Shown here piece by piece: positions 45,131 to 52,200 of a DNA stretch of 64,000 bases. The DNA comes from Microvirga sp. KLBC 81. Lineage in GTDB: Bacteria; Pseudomonadota; Alphaproteobacteria; Rhizobiales; Beijerinckiaceae. The stretch lies in the NCBI RefSeq assembly GCF_003075415.1, contig NZ_QDAH01000004.1:62001-126000 (forward strand), read 5' to 3'. Every line of letters begins with the position of its first letter. The stretch's first letter is position 1. The notes beneath the pieces were generated by a model. That model saw only the letters and a list, made by a program, of their open reading frames with translations, did not search any database and had not been told where the DNA came from. The position numbers and the translations under genes were made by a program.

Positions 45131-45835
45131 TCATCCAGGAGCTGTCTTCGCCCTTAGGATCAGCCTGTTGCCGCGCACCTCGTAGGAGCCGAGGCGCTCC
45201 AGGAAACTCATTCCGAGAAGATTGGCGTGGAGCACGCCTTCTCTTGCGACGAGCGCGTGGACATTGCGCTCCGTGATCGGTCCGATCGAGAGGCTCTCCA
45301 CCACGACGGGAGCTGCGAGTGCTCCACCATTCGCAGTCGCGACAGGAACGGAATAGTTCAGCCTTTCCGGCTTGAAACCCAGGGCGACGGCGTTTTCCGC
45401 GCGCAGCACCACCGTGCTCGCGCCCGTGTCGAACACGAAGCGCGTGTCGTGCCCGTTCACCTTGCCCTGGAGCAGGAAGCTGCCGTCCGTTCTGCGCGCG
45501 GCGACCACTTCGCCGTCCGGTGTGACGACCGTGCGGCCGACCGAAATGTCGCCGATGGCGCGGTCAATCACGGTCTGGAATTCGCCGCGCGAGGCATACA
45601 TGACCATGAGCGCGATCAGCACGCCGCCGCTCACGGCAATGGCCTGCACGCCATAGGTCCAGTGACGGGCAAAACCCTCAATGATGCCGCCGGCGAGAAG
45701 AAGGCTGATGCCGCCAAACCCCAAAAGACCTGCGGCTTCGAGAGGCGTGAAAGCGCCGATATCCTGCTCTGCGAACATCGCAATCAGCAGTGCCGCGATC
45801 AGAAGCAACCCGCCTGCGCCACGAATGCCCGGCAT
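45131..45835 (-). CDS. Membrane-anchored retropepsin-like aspartic protease (TIGR02281 type)
   Basis: 234 residues. Three hydrophobic segments near 8-20, 32-52 and 62-80, then a soluble domain with VFDTGASTVVL, catalytic D136, and the closing NLLGMSFLERLGSYEVRGNRLIL typical of bacterial clan AA proteases (gag-asp_proteas type). One catalytic motif per chain, so it must dimerise. Substrate unknown. Its start overlaps the stop of the DUF1289 gene by one base. Confidence 0.88.
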   Translation of the reverse strand: MPGIRGAGGLLLIAALLIAMFAEQDIGAFTPLEAAGLLGFGGISLLLAGGIIEGFARHWTYGVQAIAVSGGVLIALMVMYASRGEFQTVIDRAIGDISVGRTVVTPDGEVVAARRTDGSFLLQGKVNGHDTRFVFDTGASTVVLRAENAVALGFKPERLNYSVPVATANGGALAAPVVVESLSIGPITERNVHALVAREGVLHANLLGMSFLERLGSYEVRGNRLILRAKTAPG

Positions 45836-46032
45836 CACTCGGCCTCGTCCTGTTGGATGGCGAATGCCTGCCGCATGCGCTCCGGCAACTCGGCCATGAT
45901 CCGCAGGCGCTCTTCTTCCGTCAGCCGATACCAGCGGCCGATTTCCTCCCGCGTGCGGCCGCAGCCCTCGCAGAGCCCCGTTTCTGGGTCGAGGGTACAC
46001 ACTCGGATGCAGGGGCTGGAGGCGCGGGTCAT
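45835..46032 (-). CDS. DUF1289 small Cys protein
   Basis: 65 residues: SPCIRVCTLDPETGLCEGCGRTREEIGRW (quoted in parts: SPCIRVC, GLCEGCGRT), four cysteines in CxxxC...CxxC, then a helical end with W-x3-T-EERLRIMAELPERM. DUF1289 proteins are short, probably Fe-S or zinc binding, with unknown role. Coupled to the protease gene downstream by overlapping stop/start. Confidence 0.9.
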   Translation of the reverse strand: MTRASSPCIRVCTLDPETGLCEGCGRTREEIGRWYRLTEEERLRIMAELPERMRQAFAIQQDEAE

Positions 46033-46047
46033 GTTACCTTCATGTTG

Positions 46048-46884
46048 TTACGGGTGGACCACGGTCAAGAGGCCGACCAGCGCGGCAATTTCAGCCACCT
46101 GCTGGGTCGCACCTGCAATGTCACCCGTCTGTCCTTGAATGTGATGGTCGGCAAAGCGGATCATACCGTAGCCGGACAGGACTGAGAGGGCGACCATCAG
46201 GATGACGCCTTTTAACGGGAGGCCGCCGAGCGCTCCCAGGATAATCGCAGCCATGCCTGCAAGGCCCGCCGCAAACCAGAAGCTCTCACGCGGGGGCTGG
46301 CCCACGGCATGGGAAGCACCCTCGAGCCGGGCCGGGGGAAGGAAGACGAGCGGCATGAGCCCCGCCGTCCGGCACAGGGCGGCGACGCCCAGGATCGCGG
46401 CCGCCGCTGCTGTGCCATCGGTGCGGGAGATCAGCGTCGCCAGGGCTCCGATCCGAAGGGCCAGCGCAAGGACGAGGGCGGCCGCCCCGAATGAGCCGAT
46501 CCGGCTGTCGCGCATGATGTCGAGCCGCCGCTCACGGGTGGCTCCGCCGAAGCTGTCGGCGGTATCGGCCAAGCCGTCTTCATGGAAGGCGCCCGTGGTC
46601 AGGGTCATGACGCTCACAGCCAGCATCGCGGCGAGCCAGGGACCGAGATCGAGCCAGAGAGCACCGGCCATCGCGAGCGCAGGCAGGACACCGAGGACAA
46701 GGCCTGCCAGGGGCAGGACGCGGGCAAGGCGGGGGAAGTCCGGCAAGGCATGGGGGTTCTGCTCATAAGGAAGAGCGGGCACCGGAAGGCGCGAATAGAA
46801 GCGCAGGCAACGGGCCAAGTCGATCGTGACGGCCTGCCAGAAGCCGGTCGGGACACTCTGCGTCGTTTCCATTTGCTCGGACAT
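46048..46884 (-). CDS. cobS: Adenosylcobinamide-GDP ribazoletransferase CobS (CobV)
   Basis: 278 residues, about seven membrane segments. Motifs: RCLRFYSRLPVPALP, TLTTGAFHEDGLADTADSFGG (GAFHEDGLADTADS) and RLDIMRDSRIGSFGA, the CobS signature for binding the nucleotide loop substrates. Joins AdoCbi-GDP and alpha-ribazole phosphate to make cobalamin (phosphate). Divergent from cobT, which supplies alpha-ribazole phosphate. Confidence 0.95.
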   Translation of the reverse strand: MSEQMETTQSVPTGFWQAVTIDLARCLRFYSRLPVPALPYEQNPHALPDFPRLARVLPLAGLVLGVLPALAMAGALWLDLGPWLAAMLAVSVMTLTTGAFHEDGLADTADSFGGATRERRLDIMRDSRIGSFGAAALVLALALRIGALATLISRTDGTAAAAAILGVAALCRTAGLMPLVFLPPARLEGASHAVGQPPRESFWFAAGLAGMAAIILGALGGLPLKGVILMVALSVLSGYGMIRFADHHIQGQTGDIAGATQQVAEIAALVGLLTVVHP

Positions 46885-47020
46885 GCTTCACCCGCGTGAT
46901 TGCCCCGTGTTTTCTCGTTGGCCGCATTTTCTTGCGGCGAACCGGTGTCCACTTCGCCGGAATATGCTTATAGGTCACGCCAAATCAGATTCCGCAATGC
47001 CCGATGGGCCGGAGCCCCTT

Positions 47021-48046
47021 ATGACCAATCCCGCGTCCTCGCCTTTCGACGATATCCGCCGGCTGATCACGACCATGCCCGGTCCGGACGAAGCGGCGAT
47101 CGAAGCCGTGCGGATGCGGGACCGGCAACTGACGAAGCCGGCCGGAAGCCTGGGGCGCCTGGAGTGGATCGCCGAATGGCTCGCCGCTTGGCAGGGCAAG
47201 CCCAATCCCACCGCGGACCGCCCGCTGGTCTGCGTCTTCGCCGGAAGCCATGGCGTGACGGCGAAGGGCGTGTCGGCATTCCCCTCCGAGGTGAACCGCC
47301 AGATGCTCGAGAACTTCGCGGCAGGCGGGGCGGCTATCAACCAGATCTGCGGGGCCTATGGCCTCGGATTCAAGGTCTTCGACCTTGCCCTCGACATGCC
47401 CACCGGCGACATCACCGAGACGGAGGCCATGGACGAGAAGGCCTGCGTCGCCACCATGGCCTTCGGCATGGAGGCGATTGCCGGCGGCACGGACCTACTG
47501 GCGGTCGGCGAAATGGGCATCGGCAACACCACCGTTGCGGCGGCGATCTACACAGCGCTCTACGGCGGACCCGCCGAGCACTGGGTGGGCCGCGGCACGG
47601 GAATCGATGACGAGGGTCTGAAGCGTAAGGTCGCTGCTGTTGAGGCTGCTATTGCCTTTCATCGCGATCACCTGAAGGATCCGCTCGAGATCCTGCGCCG
47701 TCTCGGCGGGCGCGAGATTGCGGCGATGGCGGGTGCGATCCTGGCGGCTCGTCTCCAGCGTATTCCCGTAGTGCTCGACGGTTATGTGACGACCGCCGCC
47801 GCTGCGGTCCTGCACGCCATCCATCCCTCGACCATCGATCACTGCATCGCCGGACATCTCAGCGCTGAGGGTGCGCATCAGGATGTATTGGCTCGCCTCG
47901 GCAAGATTCCGCTTCTGGCTCTCGGCATGCGCCTCGGCGAAGGCTCGGGTGCGGCTCTGGCGATGGGCATCGTGAAGGCTGCCGCTGCCGTGCATCGCGA
48001 CATGGCCACCTTCGGCCAGGCCGGGGTTTCCGAGCGCCTGTCGTGA
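47021..48046 (+). CDS. cobT: Nicotinate-nucleotide:dimethylbenzimidazole phosphoribosyltransferase
   Basis: 341 residues from ATG 47021; upstream ATGs at 46964 and 46997 are in frame but lack conservation. Motifs: LTKPAGSLGRLEWIA, VFAGSHGVTAKGVSAFP, GEMGIGNTTVAAAI, and LGMRLGEGSGAALA with the catalytic base E307. Makes alpha-ribazole phosphate for the lower loop of cobalamin. Divergent to cobS with about 137 bases between; no cobalamin riboswitch was seen there. Confidence 0.95.
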   Translation: MTNPASSPFDDIRRLITTMPGPDEAAIEAVRMRDRQLTKPAGSLGRLEWIAEWLAAWQGKPNPTADRPLVCVFAGSHGVTAKGVSAFPSEVNRQMLENFAAGGAAINQICGAYGLGFKVFDLALDMPTGDITETEAMDEKACVATMAFGMEAIAGGTDLLAVGEMGIGNTTVAAAIYTALYGGPAEHWVGRGTGIDDEGLKRKVAAVEAAIAFHRDHLKDPLEILRRLGGREIAAMAGAILAARLQRIPVVLDGYVTTAAAAVLHAIHPSTIDHCIAGHLSAEGAHQDVLARLGKIPLLALGMRLGEGSGAALAMGIVKAAAAVHRDMATFGQAGVSERLS

Positions 48047-48552
48047 GAATGCGCCGACGCCGCTTCGGTGCGAGCGGCATTCAATCCCTCGTTATCGCGC
48101 TGGCGCTCGCCGGCGGGTCGGTGATCGCTCTCAAGCCGAACGGTCGCGCCCTTGAGGGGCGCGCCCATGTCACCGATGGCGACACCATCAACATTGGCGA
48201 TGCCAAGATCCGCCTGAAGGGAATCGACGCACCGGAGATGGACCAGATCTGCTCCCGCTCAGGCCGCTCCTATCGCTGTGGCGACACGGCCCGCCGGGCG
48301 CTGATCGACATCGTCTCCGGCGAGAATGTTCAGTGCAAGGCTGCAGGCCGTGACCGCTACCAGCGGATCCTCGCCCGCTGCACCGTGAAGGGAAGCGATA
48401 TCGGCGCACGGATGGTGGAGAGCGGCTGGGCCGTCTCCTATGGGCGCGATTACGACATGCAGGAAATGCGCGCGCAAAGCCGTGGAGAGGGTCTCTGGGC
48501 TGGCGAGTTCGAGCGGCCGCAGGATTGGCGAAGGTCTCGGGCGGGCGACTAG
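48043..48552 (+). CDS. Thermonuclease (SNase)-like exported protein
   Basis: 169 residues; GTG start overlaps the cobT stop, ATG 48049 is an alternative. Arg-rich start and one hydrophobic segment (about 13-30) anchor or export it. SNase OB-fold motifs: VTDGDTINIGDAKIRLKGID, APEMDQ, and R-Y-QRILARC and the ending GEGLWAGEFERPQDWR. The E-R pair of the active site appears partly kept (RDRYQR). Family members in Alphaproteobacteria have uncertain nuclease activity. Ends overlapping the convergent LysE gene by four bases. Confidence 0.88.
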   Translation: MRMRRRRFGASGIQSLVIALALAGGSVIALKPNGRALEGRAHVTDGDTINIGDAKIRLKGIDAPEMDQICSRSGRSYRCGDTARRALIDIVSGENVQCKAAGRDRYQRILARCTVKGSDIGARMVESGWAVSYGRDYDMQEMRAQSRGEGLWAGEFERPQDWRRSRAGD

Positions 48553-49130
48553 CCGAGGGCCGTCGCTCCAAGCGACGCTGAAAAGGTCAGGAGAACCAGG
48601 GCTGCGCCGCGCTGAACGAGCCTCGGCTGGATCCTGGCGCTTGGCCCTGAGAGGGTTGAGCCGAAGCCGATCCATCCAAATGCAATCGGCACGATGATGG
48701 CGGCGAAGAAACCCATCGTCTGCAGGAAGCCGCCGAGACTGCGGAAAGCCGCTTCGGGAAAGATGGCGATGGCGAAGAGAAGAGCCTTTGGGTTGAGCAG
48801 CGTCGCCGAGAACACGCGGCGGGCACCGAGATGCTCACCGTTCTCTGCGCTTCCTGCATCCCGCCACAGGCTCCAGGCCACCGCGACGAGATAGACCGCA
48901 CAAGCCAGTTTCAGAAGGGGCTTCAGCCAGGGAAGGGCCGCGGAGGCGGGTTCGAGAAAAAGCCCCCATGCGGCAATGGCGATGCCATAGCCGGCGAGTT
49001 CCGCGGGAACGAGCCGGAGCGAGCGGCGAAAGCCCGCTTGTGCGCCGGAGGTCGCCAGCAGCGTATTCGTCGGTCCTGGCATCGCGAGGATGGCGGCAAC
49101 GGCCGGAACGAAGGTGAGAAGATCGATCAT
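48549..49130 (-). CDS. LysE/RhtB-family amino acid exporter
   Basis: 193 residues, six hydrophobic segments. LysE family signature near the start: VAAILAMPGPTNTLLATSGAQAG with the conserved PGP, then NPKALLFAIAIFP. Exports basic or neutral amino acids or homoserine lactones; the true substrate cannot be told. Monocistronic; convergent with the SNase-like gene. Confidence 0.9.
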   Translation of the reverse strand: MIDLLTFVPAVAAILAMPGPTNTLLATSGAQAGFRRSLRLVPAELAGYGIAIAAWGLFLEPASAALPWLKPLLKLACAVYLVAVAWSLWRDAGSAENGEHLGARRVFSATLLNPKALLFAIAIFPEAAFRSLGGFLQTMGFFAAIIVPIAFGWIGFGSTLSGPSARIQPRLVQRGAALVLLTFSASLGATALG

Positions 49131-49216
49131 AAGAACCGTTTAGGGCATCCAGGGCAGGGGAGCTTTGATCCGGCTCAAACCTCGCGAATGTCTCTCCCGG
49201 TTCCCATCTAACGGGG

Positions 49217-49861
49217 ATGGAGCCGTCCCTCGATTTCGATGAACTCGCCCGTCGCCTAAGGGCCTGCCGCATTTGCCGCGATGCGCCGCGCTATGGCTCT
49301 GCGTTGCCCCATGAACCGCGCCCGATCATCCAGGGCAGTGCCTCAGCTCGCCTTTGCATCGCCAGTCAGGCGCCAGGCACGCGGGCTCACGCCAGCGGCG
49401 TTCCCTTCAATGACCGTTCAGGCACCCGGCTGCGCGAGTGGCTGGGGCTCGACAAGGCGGTGTTCTATGATGCCTCCAAGGTCGCCATCGTGCCGATGGG
49501 CTCCTGCTTCCCGGGGCATGACGCCAAGGGTGGCGATTTAGGCCCTCGCCGAGAATGCGCGGAGGCCTGGAGACGGCCTCTGTTTCAGGCGTTGCCCAGT
49601 CTCGAGCTCGTCCTGCTCATCGGGCAATATGCGCAGGCCTGGCATCTCGGTGACGATTTCCGGGACGGTTTGACCAGCACCGTGCGGCGCTGGCAGGAGA
49701 TCCTCTCCGGCCCGCAAAAGCCTCGCATCCTGCCGCTTCCGCATCCGTCCTGGCGCAACACCGGTTGGCTTAAGACCAATCCCTGGTTCGAGGAGGAGCT
49801 TTTGCCTGTTCTTCGGTCCGAAATCCGCACTATGTTCAAGCTCAACCATTCAGGAGCTTAA
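49217..49861 (+). CDS. Uracil-DNA glycosylase superfamily protein
   Basis: 214 residues. CRICRDAPRY Cys pair near the start, motif A-like IASQAPGTRAHASGVPFNDRSG (in parts: SQAPGTRAH, GVPFNDRSGTRLREW) and motif B-like LPHPSWRNTGW. This is the family-4-like group that lacks a full four-Cys iron-sulfur set here, since only two N-terminal cysteines and C94 region are seen. Probable DNA repair or an RNA/DNA base-processing function; enzyme activity not certain. Confidence 0.82.
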   Translation: MEPSLDFDELARRLRACRICRDAPRYGSALPHEPRPIIQGSASARLCIASQAPGTRAHASGVPFNDRSGTRLREWLGLDKAVFYDASKVAIVPMGSCFPGHDAKGGDLGPRRECAEAWRRPLFQALPSLELVLLIGQYAQAWHLGDDFRDGLTSTVRRWQEILSGPQKPRILPLPHPSWRNTGWLKTNPWFEEELLPVLRSEIRTMFKLNHSGA

Positions 49862-49864
49862 GGC

Positions 49865-50656
49865 ATGAGTCTGACGACCCTGCGCTGCACCATCGAGGGG
49901 CCCGTCGCCACAATCGCGCTGGCGCGGCCCGACAAGTTGAACGCGCTGAACGGCACCATGCATGCCGAACTGCGGGAGATGCTCGAACGGTGCGAGCAGG
50001 ACGAAGCCGTGCGCGTCGTTGTGGTGACCGGGGAGGGCAGGGCCTTCTCCTCGGGCCAGGACCTCACCGAGAATCTCCCCAAGGACGAGAAGGGCCGCAT
50101 CGACCTCGGACCGCCGCTCGCTCGCGACTACAATCCCTTGGTTCTGAAGCTCGCCAATTATTCGAAGGTCACCATCGCTGCCCTCAACGGTCCGGCGGTC
50201 GGCGCGTCCATGAATATCGCGCTCGCCTGCGACATCGTCGTGGCCGCGCGCTCGGCCTATCTGCAGGAGGCCTTCGCCAAGATCGCGCTCGTGCCGGATG
50301 CCGGCGGCACCTGGATTCTGCCCCGCCTTGTCGGACCCAAGCAGGCGCTGGCACTCATGCTCACAGCCGAGCCCATTCCCGCGGAGGAGGCGCTGCGCAT
50401 GGGACTGATCTTCAAGGTTTTCGACGACGCCTCCTTCCCGGTGGATGTCGCGGCCTTCGCGGCAGGCATCGCCGCAGGTCCGGGACTTGCACAACGCCTG
50501 ACCAAGCAGGCCGTGGCGCAGAGCCTCTCGAACGATCTGCAGGCGCAGCTCGAGCTTGAAGCGCAGCTGCAGCGAGAGGCAGGTTTCAGCCGTGACTTTC
50601 TCGAAGGAGTCACCGCATTCCGCGAGAAGCGCGCGCCTCGGTTCGAGGGACGGTGA
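49865..50656 (+). CDS. Enoyl-CoA hydratase/isomerase, PaaG-like
   Basis: 263 residues. Crotonase fold: RPDKLNALNGTMHAEL, GEGRAFSSGQDL (oxyanion hole), NGPAVGASMNIALACD, and the FAKIALVPDAGGTWILPRLVG segment with the PaaG-type Asp in place of Glu. PaaG isomerises ring-epoxide of phenylacetyl-CoA; no other paa gene is near, so a general beta-oxidation role is also possible. Starts three bases after the glycosylase gene. Confidence 0.88.
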   Translation: MSLTTLRCTIEGPVATIALARPDKLNALNGTMHAELREMLERCEQDEAVRVVVVTGEGRAFSSGQDLTENLPKDEKGRIDLGPPLARDYNPLVLKLANYSKVTIAALNGPAVGASMNIALACDIVVAARSAYLQEAFAKIALVPDAGGTWILPRLVGPKQALALMLTAEPIPAEEALRMGLIFKVFDDASFPVDVAAFAAGIAAGPGLAQRLTKQAVAQSLSNDLQAQLELEAQLQREAGFSRDFLEGVTAFREKRAPRFEGR

Positions 50657-50667
50657 GGGGAGAAATC

Positions 50668-50874
50668 ATGCGTCGTCTTCCGTGGATCGTGATCCTCGCA
50701 ACTTTAAGCGTCGTTCTGACAATCATCGTATCGCGTGATCCTGAGCGCGCCGAGCGCTTGTCAGAGATGTACCGGAGCGTCGCGTTCACCGGCGAGACGC
50801 GCGAGATGGTCATCATGCTGCTCGCGCTCGGCCTTGGAGCCTTCATCGTCTATCTCGCCGTGACACGCCGATGA
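50668..50874 (+). CDS. Small two-helix membrane protein
   Basis: 68 residues from ATG 50668 (GGGGAGA 5-11 bases upstream). Membrane segments at about 5-21 and 48-64 joined by a charged loop with SRDPERAERLSEMYRS. No family recognised. Follows the crotonase gene by 11 bases in the same direction, so likely cotranscribed. Confidence 0.65.
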   Translation: MRRLPWIVILATLSVVLTIIVSRDPERAERLSEMYRSVAFTGETREMVIMLLALGLGAFIVYLAVTRR

Positions 50875-50903
50875 CGGGTAAATGCTCTCTATCCTGTTCT
50901 CAT

Positions 50904-51955
50904 TCAGATGATACGCGCTAAGGTCTCCCTGGGCGAGACGCCGAAGGTCCGTTTGTAAGCAGCCCCGAACTCTCCCATATGCGAGAAGCCGCAGCTCAGG
51001 GCAATCTGCGTGACGGTGCTGAGAGATGGATCAGCTGCAATCAGCGCTCTGTGCACCTTCTGCAGGCGGATCGATCGCAGAAACGCCATTGGAGTGGTGT
51101 GGCGGAAGCTCTGGAAACCGTTCTGCAGGCTTCGGGCACTCACGCCCGCTTGCGCAGCGATGTCAGCTAAAGACAATGGCTCGGCGAAGTGCGCCTCGAT
51201 GAAGGCTTCTGCTCGCTTCACGTAGAAGGGAGCAGCCGCCGATTGCGGCTGAAGAAGTGCATCCGAATAGTTGTGCCGGTGGCCATAGAGCAGGCTTGTG
51301 AAGACCAACTGTTCGAGCTGGTTCCAGACTGCCGGCACATGCCGGATGAGCGAATGCGGGTTGCTGAGTTCAGCCGATGCGTATTGGACAGTCCGGAGCC
51401 AGCTTTGGCCAGCCCCCGTATCGAGACGTAGGTTGATGTCGAGATCGATCCGCTGTTTCAGATCCCGGCCGAGCAGTTTTGCGCAGTAATCCGATAATCT
51501 GCGACGGTCCACGAGGAGAGCGCGGGCATCGCAGTCCTCCGAGAACTGAAGGGAACGTTTGGGTCCGGAGAGAAGATGATGCTTTGGTTTCCCGAAACGG
51601 TGAACTCGTCACGCCCATAGAGTAGTTGAGCACTACCCGTCTGAGCCATGACAAAGGCGATGTTGTTGAGGCGATCATCCGTCTCATCCGGAGGAAGATC
51701 GATGAACAGCTTTCGCCCAAATCGAACGTCAAAGACGCCAAGATTCTGAAGGCCACGAAAACGAAACCCACCGTCAAGCTGCCCGACCCGTGTCATTGGG
51801 GCAAGCCTCTGGGACGCAACGAATTGGCTCAACGCCTCTTCGAGTTCCTCAAGTTTTCTAGTCGTGCAAGAATGATCGGCGATAAGCATTCCGGTCTGAG
51901 CGGACGCGGGCTGGAGAAGGTTGTTGGCTTTACCTGAGAGAGTTATATTGTCCAT
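50904..51955 (-). pseudogene. AraC-family regulator, frameshifted
   Basis: The start (ATG 51955) and an AraC-binding-like domain (GLQNLGVFDVRFGRKLFIDLP, FTVSGNQSIIFSPDP) are in one frame; the rest, beginning SLQFSEDCDARALLVDRRRL and continuing through two HTH units (LSLADIAAQAGVSARSLQ, VTQIALSCGFSHMGEFGAAYKR), is in another. The shift lies near 51558-51568. Corrected length is about 350 residues, normal for this class. Either a recent pseudogene or a sequence error; the short C-terminal frame from 51512 could still make a DNA-binding fragment. Confidence 0.8.
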
Positions 51956-51988
51956 GACTGCAGCTCGACAGTTTCTAGGCTTACACAG

Positions 51989-52099
51989 ATGGCCCAGCAT
52001 GTCCACGATCCGATCCGTCATCTGAACCAAGCAGCTATTGCCGCCCTCGATGGACCCGTATTCGGCGCCTCCATGAGCATTGCGCTCACCCGACACTGA
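51989..52099 (+). pseudogene. Crotonase fragment
   Basis: 36 codons ending in QAAIAALDGPVFGASMSIALTRH, which aligns with VTIAALNGPAVGASMNIALACD of the crotonase at 49865. Only the segment around the oxyanion-hole helix remains; no start of a complete gene. A remnant of a second enoyl-CoA hydratase gene, next to the broken AraC gene, so this spot has lost a regulator-enzyme pair. Confidence 0.6.
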
Positions 52100-52200
52100 A
52101 GCGCCTCAATGCGTTCTCGTTTGTTCACGAGGCATTCAAGTACAGCATCTCATCTTCAATCCGAAATGCCCGTTCTCCGGGTGAATAAGGTTCGCGCATC

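Noticed and set aside
46884..47020. Possible cobalamin riboswitch between cobS and cobT
   Set aside because: No B12-box-like sequence (GCCACTG) or matching stems found in the gap.
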